This document shows positions 1-13,984 of a DNA stretch of 64,000 nucleotides, in pieces. The stretch comes from Tetrahymena thermophila SB210 (Eukaryota; Ciliophora; Oligohymenophorea; Hymenostomatida; Tetrahymenidae), in assembly GCF_000189635.1 (NCBI RefSeq), contig NW_002476178.1:372001-436000 (forward strand), given 5' to 3'. Within the stretch, counting starts at the first letter, position 1. Every line of letters starts with the position of its first letter. Position numbers and translations under genes: made by a program. The notes beneath the pieces were generated by a model, which was not told the origin of the DNA, searched no databases, and worked only from the letters and a program-made list of their open reading frames with translations.

Positions 1-2130
1 TATGAAAACATGAAATAAATTTACTGATTTATGAAGTATGTATAATTCTGCTGTGGACGATATACATTAAACACTGCAAGCTCTCTTTGTTCCCATCACA
101 ATTTCCTCTTCACCAAAAGAAGAGCCGATTCCAAGCACAGAAATCTTAGCCTTTCTATTTTCTGCATTTTTACCTTATTTCAGTAAAGAGTTGAATTGGT
201 CATGAGCAGATGAGTCAGACTACTCAATTTTTAATGTTTTTGTAACCTATTATTAATTAATTAATTAATTAATTAATTAATTCATTATTAGAATTAAATG
301 ATTAGAAACATTTCATAGAAATAAATTTTAATTTTTAATGTAAGCTAAGTACCTCAAATTCTCCTTCTTTGATGAAATAAACAAAATCTGCATTGTCACC
401 CTCTGTTTTTTAATAAATTAAAATAAATTAATTTAGTAATAGTTTTTTACTTAAGTATTTACCTTTATAAATTATTTCTTTATATTACGCTGCTCGCTTT
501 TCCATGTTTTGATATAGACCATTGATTTTACTATTCTGCCAATTAGCAAAAAATGAAAATTCTTTCAAAAAATTTACGCTTTCCATAAATTTTTTTTGGT
601 GATAGTTTGATAAAATTTTATCATATGATTATTTACTTAGAGTAACCATGATCGTCTCCTCCTTACAAATAATACTTGCTGTTCTTCTAGCGTTGTTCAT
701 TAATGCAATTTCACCAAATGCATCACCTACTTTAAGGGTCTTAATAATGTCAAACCCAAAATTTTACTGCAGCACTGTATTTTATATTTATTATTCAGTT
801 AATTGAGGATCTTATATAGGTTCGGTTTCTTCTTCTTCAATAGCACTTCCTTTTTTCAAAAGCATTTACAGTTTCTTGATGCCAGAAACTAAATCTAGTT
901 TTTATATGTACATTAGATTTTAGCAAAATAAAATTACAATTTCATAAATTAGCAGATTTAAATATAAAAAAAATAATTTTACTGGGTTAACCTAAAGTAG
1001 TTCTTCTGTTTAATTTGACAGGAGAGAGCGATTTAGATTTCAATAAAGAAAGAGCACCAAGTTGCTAAATTGTTAATCCGTTTTCCTCATTTTAATTTTA
1101 ATTTTCTTCATCTATATCAAAAAAATCTTAAATAACTTGTATTGAGTTTTTTTTTTTTATTTTTATATCTTCTTCTATTTATAGTTGCTATTGCTATTAC
1201 TATTAAGCAATTTACTAAAATTGCGATGTTTATTATTTCATAATAGATTTTCTTCTATCAAATGATTGTTTTTTTATAGGACTAGGTGTAGAGGGTTCAC
1301 TAGACTCAATTTACACTGTCAAATTTAAAGAAGGTTTTCTTGTAGCTATTGATGCCTTTCTGCTGCTTTGTTGCTTTTCACCGTTTTTTATAGGTATCTG
1401 CTAAGTGCTATCGTTTATTTACTGTTGTTTTTTATCTGCTTGGTTTTGCTATTGCTTTTAATTTTTAAGCATTTCTGGATTCGGTATTAAAACATATACT
1501 GAACCTTTAAGTATGATATAGTACTTGTAACCAAAGTCATCTATTATTAGCAAAAAATTCATTAAAATTGCTTGAAGGAATAAATTTTTTTGCCTTAGAA
1601 TAATATAAACATAATTAAGAAATATTTTGGATTAAAATGAAGTATTGAAAATGTATGTTAATTTTATTTGTACCATAGCTAAAAACTGTCTCAAATTAAT
1701 CAAATTTTTCGCATTTTAATTCATTAATCAAAGCAGTATAGTCGTTTGCTGGAAGATTCTGTTATGTTTCCTTGAAGAATTTTAGTTCACCAAAAGCTTT
1801 CTTTAAAACTTGCAAATCTTTCTTAGAATGCTCTGAAGAAGTTAGAAGGCGTGTAATAATCTAGTTTGATGATAAAATTGGTATTATAAAATATATTTTT
1901 TAAAAAATCAAATTTATGCATAGTTGTCTCAAAAAAAATAATTTTACTTCGACATCTTTTTTATTCGAAAAGTCGACATCTCTTTTTAATAACTCATCAA
2001 TTTACTTATAAAATGGGACAGCTTAATTGACCACATCTATAAATGACTAAGGTTTTGTATTAATTGGAAGCACAGAGAATCTATTTTGGAACTTTTTAAA
2101 GTCTTTTTTATCAAACAAGTCTTCTTACAT
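1..2130 (-). CDS. Protein with two cyclic-nucleotide-binding domains (5' part; continues past left edge)
   Basis: Spliced model (exons 1948-2130, 1674-1860, 992-1540, 463-894, 353-402, 1-222) gives 541 codons in one frame with TAA/TAG as Gln; every intron is GT...AG. The start is the first ATG after an AT-rich stretch. The first cyclic-nucleotide-binding domain begins at GYKYYIILKGSVYVL. It is then split by a Q/S/K-rich insertion of roughly 170 residues containing a run of seven Gln. It resumes with the phosphate-binding cassette GDAFGEIALMNNARRTASI, including the FGE glutamate and the Arg that contacts the cyclic phosphate in this family. The second domain has GDNADFVYFIKEGEFE and SSFGEEEIVMGTKRACSV. 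Tandem domains of this kind are known from PKA/PKG regulatory regions and from ciliate-expanded relatives. No kinase, channel or other effector domain is visible in this part, so the class is open; cAMP/cGMP sensing is the family-level inference. Confidence 0.88.
223..352 (-). repeat. Intron containing a (TTAA)n microsatellite
   Basis: This intron of the cyclic-nucleotide-binding gene starts GTACTTAG and ends TTGAG on the minus strand. It contains about 31 bases of perfect TTAA repeats at 252-282. The exons on both sides join in frame (FE followed by QSDSS). Confidence 0.75.
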
Positions 2131-5100
2131 GTTCAATTGTTGGGCGATCCTAAAATTTAGACTGAATTATGCTATAATTTATCTATTAATTAATTGTATG
2201 TATCTATTATATATAAATGCCAACTTTTATAGTTTATTTATCAAGTTTCAGCAAAATATTTAATTTTGTAGATCAATCTATCTATCTATCTATACTTTTA
2301 ATTTTTGTAATTGATATTTTAATTATATTTATAAAATAATAAATATTTGTAATCATTCAATTTCTTATTAGTTATTCTTTTACTATAAGATTAAAGAGTA
2401 TTGTAATTTATATAAATTAAATATATGGTGATATTATATAGTCTATTGTTTTCCTTAAATTTAAATATCTTCTTTTTTATCTGTTATTTAGTAACCACAT
2501 AAATAATTAATTATTAAATCAACTTTCTTCTTTCTTGATTACACTCAATAAAGAAATGTAAATACTCATAGCTAAATTACTTCTCTAATAATCAAAATTA
2601 TATGATTTTAGAGTATCAATCAATATTTCAAGATACACCTTTACTTAATAGAAAATGTAAAAGGTTCCTTATCTATGAAATATTGTCTATATTGAATAAA
2701 TTATTTTATTTCTATTTTTAAAGACAAAAAATGATGCAGTTCTTTGAATTCAGCAAATTGAAATACATTCAAAACTATAATGATTTTTATTTTTTGTATA
2801 AATTAGCAGTATAAAATAAAATATTTATTTATTTGAAAAAAGAATTTTTATGATTCCTATTTTTTTTTGTAATTATTTTTAATTTATGATTAATAAGAAG
2901 AAATATTTTGTTTTTTATAATTTTTCTATTCAAACACTTATTTATTTTTTGCAGAATTTAATTTATCGAAAATTATTTTATAATTATTGGTTTTTATAAT
3001 TATCTTTATATCTTTATTATTTAATTTGCTTTATTCTTTTTAAATAATTTATTTGTTTTTACTAAACATAAAAATTTATTATTATTATTATTTTTACGAG
3101 AATTCAAGTGCGATCAAATAATGTTTTGATAATTCAATTAAATGAATAATTATATAAAGAATTTAATTAATCCTAATTAATTAATAATTAATTGGTTTCA
3201 TTATTCTTTTAATTATTAAATTCATTTATAAAAACCATTAATAATAATTTACTAAAATGGAGCATTATAAATACTTTTGTCTCTAAATTAAAATAATTAT
3301 TGTTAAAATAAAAAAGAAATGAAACCTTGTTATTATATATAAAAAAGCTATTTTAAATGAAAAATTTGTTAGAAATTTTGTTTTTGATTAAAATAATCTA
3401 ATACTTAATTAGTTTAGATTTTAGTAATTAATTTCTTATCAAAATTATTTTGCAAGAGTTATCTATCATAATTTTTATCAAAAAATTAAATATTGATAAT
3501 AATTCAAAATTATGATTAAAATTTTTAAATTAATTTGAATACTTCTGTATATTTTAGACCCTTAATTTGGCTATATTTTAGTAAATTAATAACATATTTA
3601 TTATTCCTAATAATTAAAAGATGATGAACTGATTATTTTAAACTGTAAAATAAACAATATAAAATTAATACTATGTTTATTTATTTAAGTTATAGAATAA
3701 TTATTTGAATTTCATATATTTTATACTTATGGTTTAATGATAAAAATTAACATCAAAAAATAGTTATAAAAAATCATCTTTTATAAAAAAAAATGTAATT
3801 TCAGTGAATTATAAGATCTAAAAACTAAAATACAGCTTGCTCAAAAAGAAAATAAAAATATTATTAATTAAATAAATAAGCTCTTTGCTTTCTTATAACA
3901 TTTATTAACCAAATAAGAGATAGAAAATAAAGGTAGATAGATTCTTTTTAAAAATTAAGTTTTTTTATCTAAGATTATTAATAAATTTTATTTATTGATA
4001 ATTAATATCTATTTTACAAAATTTAAAAAATTAATGTTAAAAATATTAATTTTAAGTGAGCAATATTTATTTAAAAAAACTAAATAAATAAATAGCTTTT
4101 TACAGAAATAAAATATTATTAAACATTTAAAAATAAACAATTTTTTTGCATTTTTTGAAAACTATCCAATCAATTTAAAATAAAGCAAAAAAATTGATAT
4201 TTTTTATTTTGTAATCTTTTTTTTCAGAATCAGATTTTTTTAAAAGTAAAATGGTCAAACTAGTTAATTGATTTAACGCTAATAAGTGTTAGTGCCAAAA
4301 CTTTTAAAATTATTTTATGTTAAATGAGATACGCAACTCCATAAATGATATGTATTTTTATAAATTTTAAGATAAAATATTGATTTTACTATTTGAATTT
4401 TTCAAATTTTAATCAAATTGATCTAATAGAAAGTCTTTTTTTTGGGTATGTGTAAACTGTTTTTCTTTTAATGTTAGCATCTGTAATATTAAATTTTAAA
4501 TTTCTAATAATTAGTCATCTACCCGTAACATTATACTGAAATTTATGTAATTTACCTCAAGGGTAAACTTATAACTCTGAAGATGTCAGTTTTTTAAGAT
4601 AAAAAAACAAAAATTAATATAGAAGTAAATTTATTTTGAATCTCACTCATCTAGTTCCCTTTTTTTAGTGCTAACGAAATTCCTTTATATAAAAGGTATC
4701 AAATTTTTTATTTTTTGTTCAAAACTACTAAAATTATATGAAATAAATAAAAATATCACTAGGAAAAAGCTTTAAATAGTTACTGTTATTTTATTTCCTA
4801 ATAAAATAGATATTACTACCTAAATATTTATATTTTTCAGCATAATTTTTTATGCCTTTTTGAACATAATAATTTTATTTAATAAAATAAACCATTATAT
4901 ATAGGCTTAAATATCAATGGTAATGTAAAATTTTAACATTCAAAGTATAAAATTATGATTTCTAGAACAAAAATTGAAGACCATTCTACTCCAATAAAAT
5001 GGATTTATCCTAAATAATATATAAATTATTTTCTACTTTAGTAATTCCTTTAGCAAAATTGTTTTAATAAACTTCTGTTTTCCTTTTTTATTTAATTAAA

Positions 5101-6800
5101 AATAGCTTTTTTGAAATATGCTCTTTATATTTGTTTATCTATAGAAGAGAAGCTTTAATATTTAATATTTATTAATACATTTTTTATTTCGCTATTGAGG
5201 AGCTATAATTAATAATTTTAAAAGATATTACAAAAAAAATATATTATTTTTAATATCTATAATTCTTAATATTTTAAATTATTTAAAAAAATATTTAAAA
5301 GTGTATTTTTAGTATTTTAGTAAGAATATAAAATCAAGATATATTTAATCATTCAATAAAAATAAAGCAAGCTCAATAAAACAAACAAAGAGTAAAATGC
5401 AAATAAACTCATAAAAGTAGAAGAGTAGCACAAATTAAGAATTGAAGGAAAAATAAGAGATAAAATTAGGTCTAAATTACTCTTAAAAAATCTATAAAGC
5501 TAACCTTTTTTCTTTGTAGAAAACTTACTCGATTAAAATTTTAAAAATCGGTTCATAATTTAAAGGGCTGCATATTAATTATCAAAGAATAGTAAACTAA
5601 TGAAGTAGCCAATAAAAAAGTAATAAAAATACTCATTTGATATTTCTATTTGTTAAAAAGCTTCTGCTATTTTCAAGGAAACATACGTTTAAACATTTTT
5701 TTACTATAATTTTTGTTTCATAACTATTTTATAAAACTTGATAAAAAAAACCCATCTCGTTATTACTTTTATCTCAGTAAAATATTAAAATTTTTAAATA
5801 AATGAAAATGTAAATTATTACGCTGCCTATCTATTCAAAACAGTTTACATTCACAGGCTGATAAAACTGGTACATGATGAAAGCAATATTTAAAAACAAT
5901 ATTATAAAATTGCAATAATTATTTTATTTGAATCAAAATACCTAAAAATATTTTTTACCAAATGTATTGAATTTAATTTAATATACATTATTCATGTTTA
6001 AATTCAAGATAGGTCTTTAACTTCACTTAATTATTGCATTTATATCATTATTCTTAATTACAAATTAGCATAATTATTAATAATCCTGAAATGAATATAT
6101 AATTAAATAAATAATTTTTTATTACTGTTATTCTATTTTTTTTATGTATGAAAATATAAGGTTTTTTTTTGAATTTTAGTAAAAAACAATTTATTTTTGT
6201 GATAAAAAGAAGTGAATTCAAATATTTTGTGCAAATTATTGTGTTAAACAATTAAATTTTCTCTATATTAGTTAGAAATAATTTATTAAATTATTTTATA
6301 TTTCTTTTTAATTATGAGCAATTCAAAAATATTTTAATAGATTTATCTCAATTTAAATGCCTTAAAATATTGAATTTATTGAATTTTGATAGAATGTTAC
6401 TTATAAATTAAAATATCTGTAAATTCATATAAATTACCATATTTGTTACCACTTTTGTTTATTTTGATAGGCGCAATCAATTACTAAATATTAAATTTTT
6501 AATAGTGTAATCAAATTTAATAAATGTTATTTCGTTTGAATAATGTTCAAAGCTTTATATTTAATTGATATCAGAAAAAACAAAAATATAAAAAATTATC
6601 ATAAAAAAGCTTTACAAAAATAAAAAAAAAATTGCAAAAACACTTGAAGTTATTAATTAAATATTAATTCGTTAGCTTGAAAGCAATTTATTATTTAAGA
6701 TACCAAGAGCTTGTTTACTTGCAATACATTAGTTAATTTAGTAAGTAAAGAATATCGAATTCAGCTTTTTAAGAATAATAACACTTTAATTCTTAGTCTC
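2131..6800. other. Gene-poor AT-rich intergenic region
   Basis: About 4.7 kb with dense TGA in all frames and no convincing coding stretch in the ciliate code. It lies between two divergently transcribed genes and so should hold both promoters, but no motif stands out. A short TCTA microsatellite is at about 2275-2294. No tRNA-like or rRNA-like sequence was recognised. Confidence 0.5.
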
Positions 6801-9239
6801 ATGTTCAATAATACATTCTAATATCCTTATTCCCCTTGTATTTTACCTATCTGTTACTATAGATATGATAATCCGGTTTAAGGATTATACTTCATTGAAA
6901 ATTAAAGCATTCCAGTGAATAATTATCCTTTGGTTCATTAATAAATAGACTAACAATATATGTACAATTCTAAAGAGTAAAGTGCTGAATCATAAGGAGT
7001 TCCTTAAAATAGAACCCAAATGGATTTCAGCCCTCTCCAATAATATGAGACTACCGTAGATAAAGACAATTTTTTACCTTCAATCTCCTAAAAAAAAAAT
7101 AAAATTAAAGAAGAGCATTTTGAATAATATTAAATAAGTAGTATTGTTAATAAAGGTTAAAAAAAGATTGCTTCATAAGATATAGGTAATGAGTCTAATG
7201 CACTTTTATCATAAGTAAAAGCAAATAATGGCTAAACTATTCATACCAATCAAAGTAACTCTAGCGATGGGAGTGTGTTTTCGGAGGATTACAGGATGGC
7301 AGGTATGAGAAGCATATCATCAGGTTAATACCAACCTGTTGAAATAATATTCAATAATTAATTGCTAACAAAAAGAGATGAAAAAAATAATAGCTACTAA
7401 TAAATTGAATTTTAACATCCTGATCCTCCCAAGCAGCCATCTTACTCTGCAGAACCTATAAAAACGTATTTCAATGAAATGCAGTCAACATCTTCTTAAA
7501 AGACTTAAAAAGGCTAAGAAAACTAAATTTCTGAACATTTAAAACATCATAGGAATAGCAACGATACAATAAAAATAGAATGCTTTGAAAATAGTAATAT
7601 TGCCACAAATTAATTTAAAAAAATAAAGAATAGCAAAAAGATTAAATTAGAAGATAACTAAAAACCTTAGCTTTCTAAATAATTAATAAAATAAAGTCAA
7701 TTTCAAAACAACAATAAGGAAAAATCTATTACATCCAAATAAGAAGAAAATTAATTAAAAAAATATATATTGTAATCTTTAAAGATAGAAACCAATAGGA
7801 TTGCTGCAATTGATTAATTAATTCAAAATAATTTAAATAGTGATAATTCTTTTTAATAAGAAACTTTTTCAAATGAAATTATTGACAATCAATCTATTGA
7901 TTCTGCAAATAGTACAAATAGCGATTTCCTCCAAGTTGTTGATTAAATAAAATGCTTTGTAAGTTAACAAAATTCTATTGAAACTGTCTTAAATGATATT
8001 TAATTCAACGCTAAAAAATTTTCTTAGAAAGAGATTTTGAGTAAATGCATCTATGTTACTCAGTAAAGTGAAACACACAAAGTATTTTAATAAATCTTAA
8101 AATAACCATTTTTTTTAGGATCTGAATGCTCAAATTAAAATGAAACCAACTAATCTAACAGCAACAGTGTAAAAAATTAATCAGCTAACTAATTAAATTA
8201 ACTGTAGAGTTAAAGTGTAAAAAATTTTCAGGCTTAAAACGATTAATAATAATAACAAAAAATCACATCACCCTCAAATGAACATTAGACTAGCCTAAAA
8301 AAGAATTAATTAACAAAAAGTGAATTTGATTTTAATAGCCAAGTTAAATTAAATAATAAAACTAGTTTTATTTAAAAAGCTAGTAATTAAAATTTATACG
8401 TCAACTCACATTTAAATTAGCCATCAAATGATAGCACTGCAAAGCTTCTAGATTTTTAAGAAAACATTAAGAGAAAGATGATTTTTCATCCTAGTGATCA
8501 CAAAATGCTTAATCTTTATAATTTTTCTATTATGCGTGATTTTCCTGAGCGCAGAAATACCTCAACCAGTATCCATTCTCATCCTCCAAACAACTTAATC
8601 AATGACACCCATATTTAATCTGATGTTTTTCAATATAATAAAATGGATGTTGAGCAAGATGAAGCTAATTTAAATAACAATATAGCTTAAACATAAAAGA
8701 ATAAAAATAAAAAAACTATTTATTCCCGCTTTCATAATCTGAACAAGTTATTTATCTATAATATTATGGCAATGTTGCAAAATGAAAACTTAGAAAACTT
8801 CAATATCCCACAACATCTTAGAGTAGAACTAATATCATTTTTAAAACGTCTAAAACTCTCAGGTAAAATTCGTCCTTGTTCTGAAAATCCATCCTAAACA
8901 GAGACATACACTGTAGAAAGCTTCTCCCATGTACACTACAACGTTCTATTTTTAAAAATCAATGAATCTAATATTTCGATAATAAGGAAATCCCCCAGAG
9001 ATGTATTTCTACATAAACTTTGCTTTAATGTTGATTTGAATAATTATTTAGATATTGAAATTATAAAAGTAAATATATTAAAGAAAATCATTTTCTAAAT
9101 ATTTATGCAATCTATTCAAGAGCACCTTTATGTAGATGATCACTCATACTCTAAATCTAATAATAGAGTTCTTTATAGTATCAAAGCAATTAAAGGTATT
9201 AAAAAACTTTCTCTGGGAATTTACTTCAATCGTTTTTGA
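6801..9239 (+). CDS. Intronless Q/N/S-rich protein of unknown function, 812 residues
   Basis: The frame is open for 813 codons from ATG 6801 to TGA 9239, using many TAA/TAG as Gln. An internal ATG at 6960 is also in frame. The upstream one is preferred because the 53 codons between have coding-like composition (Tyr/Pro/Gln-rich, higher GC) and the N-terminus resembles in style that of the partial gene at 62963. Residues 1 to about 590 are low complexity, rich in Gln, Asn, Ser and Lys. From about residue 590 onward the sequence becomes ordered, with regular hydrophobic spacing (for example FIYNIMAMLQNENLENF, HLRVELISFLKRLKLSGKI) and ends LSLGIYFNRF. That C-terminal ~200 residues looks like a folded domain, but I do not recognise it. 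No signal peptide or membrane segment is seen. A nuclear or scaffold role is only a guess. Confidence 0.8.
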
Positions 9240-9325
9240 TTAAATATTAATTTCTACTTTCTTATACTTTGTATTGATATTAATAACTAAATCAATTATT
9301 TATTTATTTACTTTGTTATCATTAA

Positions 9326-9754
9326 TCAAAACTTAATAAAAAAATAAATATATAATAATAAAACCTACCATATACTAATAAATACATAAGCTAGCCAAAT
9401 ACAATTAAACATATTAATAAATATATATATATATTTTAAATCTTTACTAAAATACAAAAATGCATAAATTTTTATTTCAGGATGCTCTGCAAAATAAATA
9501 TAGTGACTTATCTCAGATATGATATATGCTCCTATATCTTTTGCTAACTAGAAGTAAGCGATTTTCCTAAGGTAAATTTCTTCTCCTCCAGTCTCTACAG
9601 CAAAGTTAGACAGATTTTTATTCTAGGAAATTCTACCACCATAAATGCTCCTACTTCTATAATCTTACTTAAACTTATAGATATTTTTAACTAAGTTGTT
9701 AGCATTTGCTAAGCCTGAAATACATGAACATTCACAATAATATTGTAGATGCAT
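9326..9754 (-). pseudogene. Possible decayed serine hydroxymethyltransferase-like fragment
   Basis: The 142-codon ORF has a TGA shortly before its ATG, so it is bounded. Its middle reads RKIA, then six extra residues, then DIGAYIISEISH. The serine hydroxymethyltransferase family pattern near the PLP-binding aspartate is RKIADEVGAYLMADMAH, so the match is good apart from the six-residue interruption and Asp replaced by Glu. The residues before it (GGRISQNKNLSNFAVETGG) do not align convincingly, and the last 45 codons are AT-rich, hydrophobic and probably non-coding. No other part of the enzyme is visible nearby. The best reading is a displaced, degenerate gene fragment; an unrelated small gene or chance similarity remains possible. 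Confidence 0.33.
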
Positions 9755-12229
9755 TCTTCATCTTATTATTATTATTTCTACAAAGAGAGGTTATTCAGTT
9801 ATTTACTTAATTCCATTTATATTTTATTTATTTGTTTGATCTTAATTTTTAAATTATTTACTAAGTAGAATTAAATTTTAGAAATGTATTTAATACCAAT
9901 TTATTTGTTAATTATTTAAGAAATATTTATCTGTTTGATATGTAAAATTTAAATTATATTGACTAAGATAAAACAAAAAAGTAACAAATGATGTTATTCT
10001 ACAGGCAGATTATAATATAAAACACTAAAATACAATGAATATCTTAACATTTTAAAAAAAATAATATTAAAATAGTTTATATTACTGAAATGAATATTTC
10101 GGAATAATTTTAAAGTATCTCTAACGTTTAAATATATAAAATCGTAGTAAACTCAAGCCAAATATTCTTAATAATCAAATTAAGTAATTGGGTGTATTTT
10201 ATTGTAATGTAATGTGTATTTTTCTATTCTAATAAAAAAATTGTAATCAATAAATATAATAAATATGTTCTCTCTTTCAAAAGTAATTCAGCTCTTAAAA
10301 GCTTATAATTATTATTGGTTTAATTATTCTATTACAAAAATTCAATATACATATATCATTTGAAGCTTTTTACAATTCTTAATAGAAAAGTATAAAAATT
10401 AAGAATGTATTAGAGGAAATATTAATAACTTATCCATGCAATTATCTTTTGAATTATTTCAATCAATCAAATTTTGGAATACATTTATGAATGTGTATAA
10501 CCAAAGAAAGAAGTTGTTTGAGTTAACAAGTTATTAAGTAATAAAAAGTAAATTAATTAATAAATTAAGTATATTTTGGAATTATGCAATTTGAATCATG
10601 CTATTTTAATTTTTTAATAATATTTTTTTTCTTTAAAAGTAATTTATTAAAATATCACTAAATTAAACATCTAAGATTATTTTAGTTAATAATAAAGATT
10701 GTTCTACTCAATCATTTTCATTTCAAATAAAAATTATTAATAATTTACTTAATTGATAAAATGATAGATTAATTTTATGATTCAAACATATCATTTAAAT
10801 ACTTATTTTTTATCTCAAAAGAGTAATCCCAACTTTAGTTAAAGTAAACAAATATTTTTATTATTATTTTTTAGTAGATTTTTAATTTAAAATATTGATT
10901 GAATTAACATGTATAAATTAAGCTAATTTTTTTATATCATTCAAAAGAAAAAGAGGACAATTAAGCATAATATTTTTTAATTCTTTTATTCTTAAAAAAT
11001 AAAACATAATAAAAATTGTAAATCGATTAAATAATTATTTATTTTTAATTATATTTGGATTTGTTGCTATTTTGTTATAAGCACCCAATTATAATTTAAA
11101 AAAATAGCCATAGATATTACAAATCTAAGAATTGCATTTAAAATTTAATTATAACCTCAAAAAAGGATTGTTTAGCTGCAATTTTATAATTTATTTATAT
11201 GAAGTAAGAAGAATTTAAAAAAAATAATGATTAAAATCATTTTATATAAAATATTCTTTATCATAATCAAAATATTTTAATTATTGCTAAAAGTAAATAT
11301 ATTTTTTGAATAAATGTTATTATTCATAGAATTAAATACTACATAGTAGTGTCTTACATATTTACTTACACTCACTGAAAAAGAAATTTTCTCAAAATTT
11401 GTTAGGAAATTTTCAACTTTAAAAAAGTGAGTGTAAATTAAATTGAGTGTTAATATTTTAGAATATAAGGTAAATAATAAGTTATTTTGGATACAATATT
11501 TCCACAAAGCAATTAAAAATACCTTTATTGATCAATGAATAAAAACAAGTCGATTAGTATTAATTAATTTTATTTTTAAATGTAAAAAATAAAATATTTG
11601 ATTAAAAATAGTAATAATTTATTTCAGTAAAATAAAATGTGTATGATTATTATATAAATAAATATAATTTTATAAATTTTTCTAAACTTTTAAAATACTT
11701 TTATGCAAACGATTAAAAATATAGGAAGAATCTTTTCTTACACTTAACTCATGATTTTGATTTTTTTTCTTTTAATAAATAAATTCTTTTAGATTTAATT
11801 AATATTTTTATTATTTTCTAATTTTCTCTTTAAATTACAAACACTAGTTTCAAAAAAATAAGGTAAAGAAGTATTTTTAAAATATTGTTTGATTTAGTTT
11901 GATCATTTCCTTATTTTTAACTAATCGTTTTTTAATTGTTATTTATTTATTTGTTTATTTCAAAAATGATGTCTGTGATTATGATAAAAGCACTGATTAT
12001 TAATTAAAATAATAATTTTTATACCTATTTTAATATTTTTGCTTGATTTAACAAAAATAAATATTTCTTTATTGATAAAGAATTAATAGTTTAATTAATT
12101 TTATTTATATAAATAATAAAGATCTTATATAGATTGTAAATAATACTAAATATTTTATTTTTTAATTAATAGAATTGGCTTTATTGATCTGCTAATTATT
12201 CAAAAGTATTGCTTGTAAATAAAATTGAA
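9755..12229. other. AT-rich intergenic region
   Basis: No coding region is supported. The stretch 11040-11520 resembles flanks of the three-copy array to the right (compare 14820-15060) and may be the left end of that repeated unit. The open frame at 11277-11507 lacks any recognisable feature. Confidence 0.45.
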
Positions 12230-12305
12230 TCATTCAGTCAATACTTTTTTTAGATTGTAAAAGTTTTGAAAGCAAGATTCAAAAAATAAGCTGAATCTAG
12301 GTTAA

Positions 12306-12695
12306 TCAATATTTTTGTAGTTCAGTAGTGCAAGAGGTTTTTATGATAAATAACTGAATAAAACTACAGAAAACACAGATAAACTAAATAAAGAATAACT
12401 AATCATTTTATAAACACGTTTTCTAGGAGATTTTGTTTGATTAGAAAAGTAAGAGAGTAAGCCTCCTAAAATTAATTACCAAAATTGATGCATTTTATGC
12501 TAAGTAAAATTTTTATTATTTGAAGCTATTTTTTGTTGATAGAACAAAAATTTCGAGTTAGAGCAAAGATGAAAATTTAACTTATTAATCTGAATATTTA
12601 TATCTTACATTGTATTCCTAAAACCAATTATTACATTTATCCAAGAGTTCTTTTTCTTAGACTAATATATAATTCATATGGTGAGAAGTATCCAT
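12306..12695 (-). pseudogene. Small two-hydrophobic-segment protein, copy 1 (frameshifted)
   Basis: This is the rightmost-transcribed relative of the genes at 13985 and 15404. The start (MDTSHHMNY) and the shared motif CNNWFQEYNVRY align with the other copies. The 5' frame runs 129 codons to TGA 12306. The conserved C-terminal block (NYKNIDQPRF followed by FFESCFQNFYN) lies in a different frame that ends at TGA 12230-12232. An indel between about 12320 and 12500 therefore separates the two halves. It could still make a shortened protein, but it looks like a pseudogene in progress. Function unknown. Confidence 0.6.
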
Positions 12696-13984
12696 CCTTA
12701 CTTTCTTAACAGTATTTTTTTAAGCAAATAAATAATAATAATATATTATTGTTATTAATAATATTTATTTACAAATTTTTAAATACAGAAGTTGCAAATC
12801 AATACAGAAGCAAACTGGAAATTTTCAAAAAAAATAAAATACTTTTTTTAATATAGCAAAATGCCATTCAAAAATTTGGTGAATTGAGATCACTATTTTT
12901 TTGAATGGTTGATGCCTTTGAATATTATTTATATAAAGATAAATAATTTTATAATAGAATTTAATTAATAATATTAATAATTTTAATTTTTTTCAATCAT
13001 AAATAAACAATGAATTTAAAAATAAATTATTAATAAAACGATAGATTTCATAATTTATTTATATATAAATTAATTAAATAAAATAAAAAAAGGAAAAAGA
13101 ACATAAAATTAATTATCATTAGATTTATAAATTATTTTTTAATTTCTATAAAATAGAATTAAAATTAAAAATATCTATTTAAAATTAAAATTAACAAATA
13201 AACACATTAAAATAAAATAACATAAGAATTGTAAATTAATTAATTAATTAATTTTTTTATTTAATTTAAGCATATAATTCTTAACTACAGAAAAATATAG
13301 TGCAAATAACAATATTAAATTCATTATTAAATGTAAAAAATATATAAAATATTTTATATAAAAATAGCAATAATTTATATCATTAAATAAAATTTATAAG
13401 ATTAATTTAAAATTAAAAAATACTTTTATGCAAACAATTAAAAGTATAGACAGATTCTTTTCTTAAGCTTAAATCATGATTTTATTCTTCTATTTTAATT
13501 AAATAATTTCTTTTACATTTATTTTTTTTTTATTAGTTTCTAATTTTGTCTTAAAATTACAATTACTAGTTACAGAAAAATAGATTTAATAACAATTTTA
13601 AAAATACTATTTGATATGGATATGACCATTTCCTTATTTTAACCAATCGTTTTTTTAATTGTTATTTATTTACTTGTTGGTTTATTTCATAAGCATTATT
13701 TGTGATTACGATAAAATCATTGATTATAAATTAATAGAACAATTAATTTAATAAAATAATAATTTTTTATACTTATCTTAATATTTTTGCTTGGTTTACA
13801 AACAAAAATTTTTCTTTATAGATAAATATTAAATTCTAATGTAATTTAATAAATTTAATTTATATTAATGATACAGATTTTATATAGATTATAAATTATA
13901 CTAAATATTTTATTATATAATTAATAGATTTGACTTTATTGATCTGCCAATAATTCTAAAGTATTGTTAGTCTATAAAATTAAA

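Noticed and set aside
2275..2294. TCTA microsatellite as a functional element
   Set aside because: Short simple repeats are common in AT-rich spacers and nothing around it suggests a role.
6960..6962. ATG at 6960 as the start of the gene at 6801
   Set aside because: The 53 upstream codons are open and coding-like; the earlier ATG is the more likely start, though not proven.
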